DNA of 64,000 nt, taken from contig KN880551.1 in the NCBI GenBank assembly GCA_000934385.1, positions 1-64,000 of the forward strand, written 5' to 3'. Each line of letters starts with the position of its first letter. Position 1 is the first letter of the stretch. Both the position numbers and the translations under genes were made by a program. Source of the DNA: Cylindrobasidium torrendii FP15055 ss-10 (lineage: Eukaryota; Basidiomycota; Agaricomycetes; Agaricales; Physalacriaceae). The notes beneath the pieces are model-generated. The model did not search any database. It saw only the letters and a list, made by a program, of their open reading frames with translations, and was not told where the DNA came from. Shown in pieces: positions 10,918-20,132 of the stretch.

Positions 10918-12866
10918 CTATATTTCCTCAGGGATACTCATCGTGAAGTATGGGTGGTTGAGCGCTTCCTTGACAGTTATGCGTTGCGCTGGGTCGAATG
11001 CAAGCAACCGGCTGACAAGGTTCAAGAATTGTACATTGATTCTGTCAGTCGGCTGGATGATTTGCTAGAGCCAACAGGTCAGAGACGAGCGAGGCAATCT
11101 CAGTAAGAGAACATACCGCAAGTGATTTGGTCGCTTTGACATCTTTCTTACTTTGTCTTGTGGCTTTTGCTGACGGCCATTGTAACTTGCCGTCTTTGGT
11201 GAAGTATTCGGGCTTGGCACGAGCGCCTAGCCGTGCGAAGGGTGCTGGCATTTTGGTCATCACCGCTTCCATCATGGCCAGGTGCTCTTGGTTGTCGTGT
11301 GTTTGGAACAACGCCGTCCCAGTGTAGAACTCGACCAGAATACAACCTAATGAATACGCGTCGCATGGGTAAGACCAGCCGAGACCTAACACAAGCCTAT
11401 GAGCGACGCCAAAACTACACCGACACAATCACATACCTAATATGATTTCTGGTGCACGGTAATGACGGGTTGAGACAACAGTCGAGTGATATTCAGTCTC
11501 GAACGTGGCCGAGCCGAAATCGATGAGACGAATGTCGGTTGACGCTAGTATCCGCTTTTGCTTTGGTGGTACGACGCGCTGGGCGGAGTGAATACGATGC
11601 AGGAGGGATTATGCAGATTTGCATACCTTGCCGGTTTGAGGCTGAGGGATGGGAATGGTATTGTAGGCATTGTTGACCAGGAGGATATTCTCTGGCTTGA
11701 GGTCCGTGTGAACTAGCTTGAGCTCGTGGAGGACTAGGATTACTTTGTTAGAAGAAATCTTCGGACTAGGGGGAGATAACGCACAGGCCACGCTGCCCAG
11801 CAGCTGGCGAGCGAACGACTGTATATGGTGGCGGGGGAAAGGAGCGAAATCATTGTCCTTGAGGAAGTCGTAGACGCATATTCCCAAAAGCTCTGTGACC
11901 AGACATATATGTGCTTTGTGGTCGAACCAGTCTGTAAGATGGACACATTTGCTGCGGGATATCAGCCATGAAGATTGAATATGTGCCAATGGAGACGCAC
12001 TTGCGATTCATAGGGTCGCGCTCCTTGAGCCGTTGGAGGACACGGACTTCAATCTTGCTGGCATCGCGATATTTCTGCACAGCGCGGATAATCTTGATAG
12101 CAACGCGGGTATTGGTCCGGGTGTCCACCGCCTCAACGACCTTGCCAAATGTACCTTGGCCCAAAAGCCTTACGGTCCGATCTACACAGAACTCATAAGC
12201 GCCAGCTACGATGGTGGGGAGGCCGACGTACATCTGTCCTTGATGATATCGTCTGGTACAATGATATAATGGCCTTCCTTGTCGTCGCAGGAGGCTCCCT
12301 TGGTAGCCTGGTTCCGAAAAAATAGCGTCAACACGTCATGTTCAAGTGAAGCGATGGAACGCAAAACGCACGTCAGTCGACGCGGCAACCGCTTGAGTGA
12401 CAGCAGGTTTCTTCGTGGATGTCGGCACAAGGGCGTGGTGACTGGCGACAGTGGCTTTCTTGGTTGGGCGCGCACGGACCTCCTCTTGCTCCCGTTTGCG
12501 TTTCTTTGCTGGCGGGCCAAGTATTGTAGATGAGGAAGAACCGGAGGATATGGCCTGTGCTTCTGCGGCAGCGCGCGCACGAGTCCGGATGGGCGCGGAA
12601 TAGTGCGGGGGTTGATATGATGCAGAGTATCCGCCGTTCACAGAGGTGGCTGATGACATCGTTGGAGGCGGTGTGTCCTCGATGATAATGTAGTCTCTGT
12701 AAACGCCTGAGGTGTCCTGCTCTTGCACTTCGCTCCAGCTGACTTCCATGGCGCGTTTTCGTTTCCTAGAAAGGTTGGGTGGAGTTGGTCCGTTTGACAC
12801 AATCGACTGGCGCTGATATTGCTGCATCATATGGGGCGGAATTTGCTGAACGGCAGCCTGCATCAT
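10918..12866 (-). CDS. LAMMER (CLK/Kns1-type) dual-specificity protein kinase
   Basis: A CMGC-group kinase of about 530 residues. The N-terminal ~190 residues are low-complexity and basic with a nuclear-localisation-like KKRKREQEE. Kinase motifs in order are the glycine loop [32 protein letters not shown] and [10 protein letters not shown]. The diagnostic EHLAMME box near 11285 defines the LAMMER family. It ends with the subdomain XI arginine region ([19 protein letters not shown]). Family members (S. cerevisiae Kns1, S. pombe Lkh1, animal CLKs) phosphorylate SR splicing factors and affect stress and nutrient responses. The ATG at 12866 is the first visible start. The frame stays open upstream (SYSPTSTSSLL) to possible acceptors near 12890, so a short 5' exon may be missing. 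Confidence 0.9.
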
Positions 12867-14312
12867 GAGCAGGCTCGATGTCGACGTGGGGGAATAAGAC
12901 TGAGGATGGTCAAGGCTGCGACGCCAGTAAGTTACACCAGGCGATCATTTGGTAATCAGGCCAACTCAAGCCTGTAGCCGGGCCACTCAGCCACGCAGAG
13001 CCAGCGAAATCTCGCCGCGTTCGCCCTATGGGACCCTCGAGGTCCAACGAGGCCATAAATTGACTCGCGCAAGTCCCCGCACAAAAAATCGTGGCTGCAG
13101 AGGCGTCGCAACCACGCCACATTATTCTCATACGGTAAGTACTTGGACCCGGCATAACTCAGTCTTCCTATTGTTCCCCTACTTGGGTCGTTGCGCACAC
13201 GTATACATATTTGCCTGCTCCAGTTCCAGGGTACAACACGGCTTCCGCTATAGTACAGCAAGACATGCCGCTCGAGCTATCGCTCTCTGCCCGTGAAGAG
13301 CGCTGGATGCTGTCCAAGGTCCGAAAAATTGCAATGATTAGAAAGAGTGGCTACTGGAGTATCTAATGAGCATAGAATCAGATAGGCACTCTGTAGGTAT
13401 GTAGGGTATTAGTCCGAGGGCCGCTGCGAATGCCCATTGCCCAGGCGCTGTGCCACTCCGTCTGACATTCCTATAATTCACCGTATTTGCCCCACCCGTC
13501 GGGATGGCCTGATTGCGAACCTGTTCGTGCTGCGGGGGTGCTCAGGGCGATGCTCGACATCTCCTGGAAAGCCACTGAAGCATGGCGTACTCTGAACCTA
13601 TGCGGATGAATTAGCCCCATCATTTTTGTCCAATCCACGACTACACGTACCAGCTTTGACACGAGAGCAAATATCACTGCTGATACCAGCGAGATGCCCC
13701 TGCAGGATGACACATAACTTTAAGCCGGTGTGGACTCGTAACGTCGTTAGACGGGCTGGATTTGGTATGTCAAAGCTCCCGTGTATGTAGATATTCAGAG
13801 GCAGCCACAAGGTCTTCGAGCGGGAGTTTGCACCAGTCCCACTGGCCCAGCCACAGAGCGCATGCCCGGGGGAGCACATCAAGATTGGCCATGTCGCTTG
13901 TAGTGTCGGAAGAGATGGCGTGGGGATTGGGACAGTTATAGTCAACATTCGCCTAAGTACTGGAGATAGAGTTAGGTAAGCCAAGAGAAGACATCGCGTC
14001 AGCTTAAGCGCGAGATTGAGTGGAAATGAAGGTCGAAGTGCTCATCATGAGACTCAGACGAAGGGCGAAATGAGGCGTATGTATCGGGGGCGGTTACTTG
14101 AACTGTAGACCTCGCTGAGGGGGAACACGCGTGGGTCACAGGGTGAATGTAAGCCGCCGAGGCGAGAAGAAGGTGTGCGAGGTTAAACTGATGTTCAAAG
14201 CCAAAAAAGCGATGTGAACGCGCTGGATTTTCGGCGAAGTGATGGCGGGAGGACAAGAAGTAGAGTGATCGGGGCCGTCGGCAAATTCCCTCTCACGTTG
14301 ACCCCGACCACC
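12867..14312. other. 1.4 kb stretch without a confident gene
   Basis: On the + strand there is a strong donor GGTAAGTACTTGG near 13134 and a candidate acceptor near 13225. These would join to a short frame starting with the ATG at 13266 (MPLELSLSAREERWMLSK...), which ends after 33 residues unless spliced again. On the minus strand around 13970-13770 an acceptor TTAG opens a protein-like frame (ALWLGQWDWCKLPLEDLVAA). I could not assemble either into a full gene. Missing 5' exons of the kinase, a short unknown gene or a spliced noncoding RNA are all possible. Confidence 0.3.
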
Positions 14313-14659
14313 ATGCCCACCGACGAACAGAAAGCCGCTATCAAAGGTCGCACCTGATTCTCATTGCATTGTGCATTGCTCTTACCTGCCGGTCCCGCAG
14401 AGAAGCTCGACGCACGCCAGGCGCATATGCGGGAGTCCTGGGTTCGCTCAATGGAGGCCCGTCTTGTTCGTGACCAGCTCGACATCTGCCAAAGGTCGGA
14501 GGGCGTGAACAGCTACGAGAACTGTAGATGGCTGGCAGAGAAATATGCTGGCATGATTCAAACCCATAAGGTGCGCCGCCGTTGAGCTTCTGTATATCAG
14601 CCTAATGGCCAAGTCAGATGCAAGGCTACAAATTGGTAGACAAGCTCGTGGACCTCTGA
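14313..14659 (+). CDS. NADH:ubiquinone oxidoreductase 12 kDa subunit (PDSW/NDUFB10-like)
   Basis: A small accessory subunit of mitochondrial complex I. Three exons (14313-14346, 14401-14570, 14618-14659) join in phase to give about 81 residues. The diagnostic stretch is RESWVRSMEARLVRDQLD followed by CQRSEGVNSYENCRWLAEKY, with the paired cysteines expected of this family, and a short tail MQGYKLVDKLVDL. The start context is CCACCATG. The first exon encodes only MPTDEQKAAIK. No cleavable presequence is seen, as usual for this subunit. The third exon starts at an internal AG (GTCAG|ATG) that preserves the GYK motif; the next AG would give an early stop. Confidence 0.87.
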
Positions 14660-15095
14660 AGCTACACATTTTCAATCATATAGCATTTCTCCACCCTCTT
14701 GTCATGTAGTGTCGCTTGCCCACATCCCGCATCACATTTCCGACTTTCACCGCCACGCATTGCCAGGCCCTGGGTATATGTGTAGTGTTCCTCCAAATTA
14801 CGCGACACATTCTCTCTGCAGGATAGATGTATCGACAGTGAGAGCGCATCGTCTCCGCATTTGAATGTCCAATAGCATTCGCCGAAATACACTACCGGGA
14901 TGTTTGACTTTGGGCAAATATTCTTGTCCAGCGAAGCATCCACTGCCCCAATATCTCTGACTAGATTCCTCCAGTTATACGAAAGTCCGTAAAACTGTTT
15001 TTGTTCCATTACTAGGTAATTGTACATGCATATGTATTTGTGTCTGGTTTGCTGAATGTTCATAGAATGTTCATACAGGGATACTCATGAGGCGT
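14660..15095. other. Convergent intergenic region
   Basis: It lies between the 3' ends of the complex I subunit (+) and DUF6987 copy A (-). The only sizeable open frame (minus, 15063-14662) has irregular composition and no recognisable motif. I see no gene. Confidence 0.45.
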
Positions 15096-15943
15096 TTACT
15101 TTCCGCCCAGCATCTTACCGATGCTGCCATACAGCTTGTCGAGCCCGGTGGCCGTCGCAATGCCGGTCAACAGACTGTCCAATCCAAGGCCACTAAGCAG
15201 TTTTCCTACCAGGTTCAACACACCTGTTAGAAGGAGGCCTACACCGCCGATGATCTGGGTGAGAGGTTCTGTGACCAAGTAAGAAACAGCGTTCGAAGAG
15301 TCAAGAGGACTCACGGCCGAGCGCGTCAAGAAGGGGACCAAGGTCGCGTTTTGCCTTGGGGAAAGATTCGAGCTTGTTCTTGGCCCACTCAATCGTGCCG
15401 CCAACCTCTTCAAGAAGCTGCAGACGAATGGTTTCCATGAGCCACGGTCGATGAGTCCTATTTATGTGACTAACCACTTTGAGCGCCTCCGCTAATCGCT
15501 GCTCTTCGGGAGTCGCTTTGTGGCTGGCAACATGGCGCGTAGCCTTCTTGGAGAGACGTTTGTCGGGGTCGGCCCCACGAATGGATCCTTCCGTTTCGTT
15601 GAGGATCTTCTCGGCCTGTTCCAAAAGCGGTTTGACCTGCTTGATGAGCTCGTCCTCGTCACGTTCGTCGTCTTTGCGAGAGAACATAGCCTCGATGTGC
15701 TACACGATGTCAGATGTTTGCAGCCAGTGTAATGGTATTACTTACTTGACGAATCATCTTGGTGAGAGGGGTGACCCTCGAGTTGGCATCTTCGATGAGG
15801 GCAGAGAGACGCTCGGCGAGCTCTTTGTCCTGCTGGCGCTCTTCGGGAGAACGTTCGTCGGTACTGCTGGATCCAGATTCGGATGGATCGACGCCAACAT
15901 GCTGGCGGGATTGTTGGAATTCCTGGGGATCGATTTGGGACAT
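15096..15943 (-). CDS. DUF6987 (LEA-associated) protein, copy A
   Basis: A 232-residue protein from four exons: 15943-15746, 15699-15475, 15417-15315 and 15268-15096. The N-terminus is acidic and hydrophilic (MSQIDPQEFQQSRQHVGVDP). A helical charged core follows (RKDDERDEDELIKQVKPLL, EQAEKILNETEGSIRGADPD, HKATPEEQRLAEALKVV). The C-terminus is a Gly/Leu-rich amphipathic segment (IIGGVGLLLTGVLNLVGKLL) reminiscent of a glycine zipper. I recognise this as the fungal DUF6987 domain, which in some ascomycetes forms the C-terminal part of LEA-type proteins. The molecular function is unknown; a membrane-associated or desiccation/stress role is only a guess. A closely related paralogue lies upstream on the same strand (start 17137) with the same exon layout. 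Confidence 0.8.
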
Positions 15944-16281
15944 TGTGCGTTATGAGGTGAGATGCTGGATTCTCTACCTCAGCTCACAGCGTTATATACC
16001 CTTCAGCACTGGCACTTGACATCATATAGGCCCCAGCAGGACACCAGTATGACTGAACGGTGATGCCTGTACAGTGTCATGGGCAGATAATTCAAGGATC
16101 TGGTCGACTGTCCTGTACATTTGGGGTTCCGGACAATCTCGCTGCCTGTATAGCAAGAAATCCGGCACTTGGGTTTAGAAATGCTAGGTCATTCTACTTG
16201 TACGTATTTTACATCCAAAACTACTGCTACATTGGGCTAGTCCATCTGTGTGTCCATTTCGTCGAGAGTCATACTAATCGT
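15944..16281 (-). promoter_or_regulatory. Promoter region of DUF6987 copy A
   Basis: Reading toward the gene, it holds a TATA-like GGTATATAAC near 15990-16000. A set of short blocks is shared in order with the region upstream of copy B: ACTTGACATCAT (16014-16025, + strand sense), TATGACTGA (16048-16056), GGTGATGCCT (16059-16068), TGTCAT (16075-16080) and TTTGGGGTTCC (16120-16130). The blocks are separated by diverged spacers, as expected of retained regulatory sites in a duplicated promoter. Confidence 0.6.
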
Positions 16282-17137
16282 TTACTTGCCGCCGTTGAGC
16301 CATTTTCCGAGGCCGAGGCTGTTGTAAATCTTGTCGAGGCCAGTAGCTGCGACAATGCCCTTGAGGAGGCTATCCAGCCCGAGGCCGCTCAGCAGGTTGC
16401 CGACGAGGTTGAGTACACCCGCAAGGAGAAGGCCGACACCGCCAACAATTTGTGTGAGAGGCTCTGCAATCCTGTCAAATGCGACACCGCCAAAGAACTG
16501 AAAAGAACATACGGCCAAGGGCGTCAAGAAGAGGACCGAGATCGCGTTTTGCCTTGGGGAACGAATCAAGCTTGTTCTTGGCCCACTCGATGGTACCGCC
16601 AACTTCCTCAACGAGCTGTGGCAACGTTAGACGGAGTTAAAAACATACGTTGAAGGAAACATACCACTTTGATTGCCTGTGCGAGGCGTTGCTCCTCTGG
16701 AGTGGCTTTGTGGTCGGCAGCATGACGGGTCGCCTTGTTGGATAGACGCTTGTCAGGGTCGGCGCCACGAACAGCGCCTTGCGTCTCGTTCAAGATCTTC
16801 TCGGCCTGTTCCAGCAGCGGCTTGACCTGCCTGACGAGCTCGTCCTCGTCACGCTCATCTTCCTTGCGGGAGAACATCGCCTCGATGTGCTGGGATGCAA
16901 AGTCGGAAGAGTGTCTTATGGTGAGAGTAGTACTGAACGTACCTGGCGGATCATCTTGGTGAGAGGGACAACGCGGGAGTTTGCATCCTCGATGAGGGCA
17001 GAGAGACGCTCAGCAAGCTCCTTATCCTTCTGCTTCTCCTCGGGCGAGCGGTTGTCGACGCTAGAGCCGACCTCGGATGGGTCGACATCGACGTGCTGGC
17101 GGGATTGTTGGAACTCCTGGGGATCGACTTGGGACAT
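16282..17137 (-). CDS. DUF6987 (LEA-associated) protein, copy B
   Basis: Paralogue of copy A with 234 residues in four exons: 17137-16943, 16889-16665, 16615-16513 and 16463-16282. Exons 2 and 3 (225 and 103 nt) match copy A exactly in length. It starts MSQVDPQEFQQSRQHVDVDP. The core is RKEDERDEDELVRQVKPLL and ILNETQGAVRGADPDKRLS, and the C-terminal Gly/Leu segment is IVGGVGLLLAGVLNLVGNLL. The coding exons are much more similar between copies than the introns, indicating purifying selection on both. The function is unknown. A soluble helical domain followed by a hydrophobic tail suggests association with a membrane or with itself. Confidence 0.8.
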
Positions 17138-18165
17138 GCTGTTAAGATATGCGGAGAGAATGGTTGAAGTATCGGGTGGAAGGTGACAGTGTTTTTGTTT
17201 TGTTGCACTGATCCCTCATTCCAGAGCATTATAAGCTCTTGAGCATGAGTACTTGACATCATGTCGAGCGATGGTATGACTGAGAGGTGATGCCTTTGCG
17301 ATGTCATTTGGAGAGTAGGAATACGAGGCACCAAATTTGCACAGGATACCGACGTTTGGGGTTCCCGGGCATGCCAAAGAAACGGAAACAAGAAACTACA
17401 TGAGACGTTTGGTCATAAGCCAAATCGAGCAGAAAATGTCCGTTACAAACTTGCACTGTAGCGGCGTTGTGGTCATGAATATGCAACTTGCATTACTTGT
17501 GAAATGGTGATAGGCTCTTGGATTTGTAACCTCTGTGCCGCGTACGTTGAAGTTGCCAGTCGCATTCACTACAAACTCATTGGCGCCGACTTTATCGCAC
17601 CTCAATTTTTAGCGCTTGTGTGCGTGTTTGTTTTTCGCAGCATCCAACCCGACATGTGGGCCAACGTTGTGCTATGGACCGCATCTGGGTCACAGACTGC
17701 AACCATTGTGAGCGGTGGTAGACGCTGGTAGACGGTGATGAATTCGATGGTGTATGACGAAACCTGGTGCAGAGTGCAGCGCTGTCCAATGGAAAACGCT
17801 TTCCCAGTGGTCACCCATAGCAACGGCCCGAGAGTGGCCACTCGAGGTACGCCACTTCGTCATTTCATGACCGCGTGTGGCATGTGAAGTCGCCAAGTTG
17901 TATCGCTCACTTGTTATCCCAACGAACAGTCGGCACTGCGCTGAAAGTATGTATGTATGCCTGTGAAGGACCGATGAGGGCGTGGGAAATCTCGTTGAGA
18001 AGGAACGATTTTGATCGTACCTGATCACCATCCCGATCGCGTCTCCACACTCGGCTCCGTTCCCGAGGCACACTTGGACCTTGGACGATTGAAAGCAAAC
18101 TGCAATACAGTAATAATCTACAAAATAAGGTGAACATCTGCAAGATTCATAGTGTCCGTCCGCAC
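17138..18165. other. Promoter of DUF6987 copy B and 3' flank of the next gene
   Basis: The first 230 bases carry the motif set shared with copy A (ACTTGACATCAT 17251-17262, TATGACTGA 17275-17283, GGTGATGCCT 17286-17295, TGTCAT 17302-17307, TTTGGGGTTCC 17355-17365) and a TTATAA near 17230. The remaining ~750 bases hold no gene I can support. A minus-strand frame at 18143-17907 starts with a signal-like run (MQMFTLFCRLLLYCSLLSIV) but lies directly in the 3' flank of the gene ending at 18166 and is otherwise unconvincing. Confidence 0.5.
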
Positions 18166-18879
18166 TCAAAGCATAACTCTGTCCAACGAAATAGCGAGCA
18201 CAGCCCGTTCCCCTACGTTTGCACTTTGCAACATATCGTCCATTGCGTCGTAGCACACAAGCCAATCGCCTGGGCTTTCCTCCATCGCGACAAACGACTC
18301 CTCCCCCGCAAAGGTGATCCCCTCCATGTCCTCTGTCCAGTCCCATGGCCCTGCGATGCCATGCTCGAGGCTGGCGGTTTTATTTCCGTAGCAGATGGAC
18401 AGATTTTTCTTGTTGAGGAAGATCCAGTTCAACTCTGGTGGCTCGGGTTTGATGGTGCTCACGAGCCCAAGAGGTTTCTCGAGCCAGGGATATTCAAGGT
18501 AGAAACCCGCGAATGCGTGCCCGTCTTTGTACTTTCGACGTTCAGGGTCAACCTCATCAAGATAGAACTGGGAAAGTTTTCAACTTGGTGAGATGGAAAT
18601 GAACGGGTAACGCACCTTGCCGTTCCGCAACACGACCTGCTTCTCGTCTACAGCCTCACGAAGCGGATGCTCCTCGTCGCAATGTGTTCTTACAGTGAAC
18701 TTCTTGAGGCGCGGGTCGTTCTTGTCCTCTTCTGAAGGTTCTTGGTTTTGGGTGCTATTCCCTGATTGCTGCCCTGCGTTGGTCCCTTGTGCGATTCCGA
18801 TGACCGACGTCGAGCTGGACGTTGCGGCCAGAGGGATAGCGACTGCTGCAGCAGCTATTCCGACGACACCGAAAACCAT
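18166..18879 (-). CDS. Conserved fungal protein of unknown function with N-terminal hydrophobic segment
   Basis: Two exons, 18879-18616 and 18567-18166, encode 221 residues. The N-terminus MVFGVVGIAAAAVAIPLAAT is a signal peptide or single membrane anchor. A Ser/Thr/Gln/Glu-rich linker follows, then a globular domain. That domain contains FTVRTHCDEEHPLREA, VVLRNGKFYLDE, HAFAGFYLEYP and the Trp-rich GPWDWTEDMEGITF. I recognise the domain as one recurring in many fungal hypothetical proteins but know no function for it. It is transcribed away from the short gene at 19189 across a ~310 bp shared upstream region, so co-regulation is possible. Confidence 0.65.
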
Positions 18880-19188
18880 GATGGAAGGAAATTCAAGGAA
18901 GGCAAGATGGTAAAGATTCCGGGACCTGCGCCAGGGGGTTGGGGCGTCATCCACACCTGTCGTTGGGCACAGCTTGCCTACTGCCGCTGAGCGTCATCTT
19001 CCAGTCTCGTCATCTCATATACAAACTTCCTTTCTGGAAACGCTTGGATATCAGAAAATGACGCAGCAGAAGTGCAGGCAACACTGATGCTCCCCGCTCG
19101 CGATGTCATAGCTGCCCCACCACTTAAAATCCTTCGAGGCAACTACGTGCACCCAAAGTAACCCCCACCCACACATTTTTCTCACACC
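18880..19188. promoter_or_regulatory. Divergent promoter region
   Basis: 309 bases separate the minus-strand start at 18879 from the plus-strand ATG at 19189. A pyrimidine-rich tract (CACCCACACATTTTTCTCAC) immediately precedes the plus-strand ATG. No canonical TATA box is obvious. Confidence 0.45.
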
Positions 19189-19623
19189 ATGGACTCTCTG
19201 CCTGGCTCTCGCACTCAGTCTCCTGCTCCTCAGGACTCGGAATCACGCCCTCAATCTCCAGTCCAACAACAACAACCCGAGCCTCAACCCCAGCGCCAGC
19301 AGCAGCGCAATGAATCCACCGGAGGGTCCAGCACCGCGCCCCGTCGTCGTCGTCGCACTCAACAACAGCAACAACCCCAGGGGGGTGGCGGGCCTTTGGG
19401 TGGCCTCGACGGCCTCACACAAAACCCGGGCCAACTCGTCAGTGGCGCCACGAATGCCGTAGGTGGCATTGCGAACGGAGTGCTTGGTGGAGGTCAGCAG
19501 AGTGGCGAGTCGGGCGAAAAGAAGGATACCCTCAAGCTTCGTCTCGACATCAACCTCGACATCGAGGTCACAATCAAGGCCAAGGTCCATGGTGACATTA
19601 CCCTCAGCTTGCTAAGCGGATAG
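19189..19623 (+). CDS. Short low-complexity protein with conserved C-terminal peptide (LEA-associated type)
   Basis: A single-exon gene of 144 residues with start context CACACCATGG. The N-terminal half is Gln/Pro/Ser-rich with an Arg cluster (APRRRRRTQQQQQP). The middle is Gly-rich (NAVGGIANGVLGGGQ). The last ~30 residues are strikingly regular: KDTLKLRLDINLDIEVTIKA followed by KVHGDITLSLLSG, alternating charged and hydrophobic like paired beta strands. I recall very similar C-terminal peptides at the ends of diverse fungal proteins, some annotated near LEA or DUF6987 proteins, but the function is unknown. Lying 2 kb from the DUF6987 pair suggests a functional neighbourhood. The low-complexity half is probably disordered. 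Confidence 0.75.
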   Translation: MDSLPGSRTQSPAPQDSESRPQSPVQQQQPEPQPQRQQQRNESTGGSSTAPRRRRRTQQQQQPQGGGGPLGGLDGLTQNPGQLVSGATNAVGGIANGVLGGGQQSGESGEKKDTLKLRLDINLDIEVTIKAKVHGDITLSLLSG

Positions 19624-20132
19624 TCTACTGGCCTGGCTCGGATTCTTTCAGGAATGGACCCCCCGCCCATGAGTAGATACGCTTGTGTTCGCGAGTTCAC
19701 GACATTTTGGTACTGCTCAGGACTTTACGACATTTTGTTACATACGACGGACTTCAATTCGGAATGTTTATTGCTGATTTCCTGTTGCGTTCGAGTCTGT
19801 TCGAGTCGTGTGGATCGCTGTGCACAGGTGCACAGGCCCAGGGCGAAGGGCTTGGGAAATAACATAGCGTGGGAATTCAACACGTGACCGTGTTTTGCTC
19901 AGCCGCACTTTTGCCAAGCTTTCGCGATGGCTCCCACATAACACATGAAATTTGAAACGTTGGGCGCGCGATTCTATATGCGAGGGGAACCTTCGTCCTC
20001 CATGAGTTTGCACAATGAACACAACTTGACGACAACGCGATGCTCTAGCCAGATCCCACAAAAACGATGCATGTTATACAGTTATTACCAATACAAGTAT
20101 ACAGCCATACCAAGTCAGATACCAGAGCTCCT
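19624..20132. other. Convergent intergenic region
   Basis: It lies between the 3' ends of the short low-complexity gene (+) and the Rieske oxidoreductase (-). Open frames are short and lack motifs. I see no gene. Confidence 0.5.

Noticed and set aside
17690..18346. 218-residue open frame on the minus strand
   Set aside because: It overlaps the second exon of the gene at 18166-18879 in another frame and runs on into its 3' flank. Its composition is Cys/His/Gly-rich and irregular.
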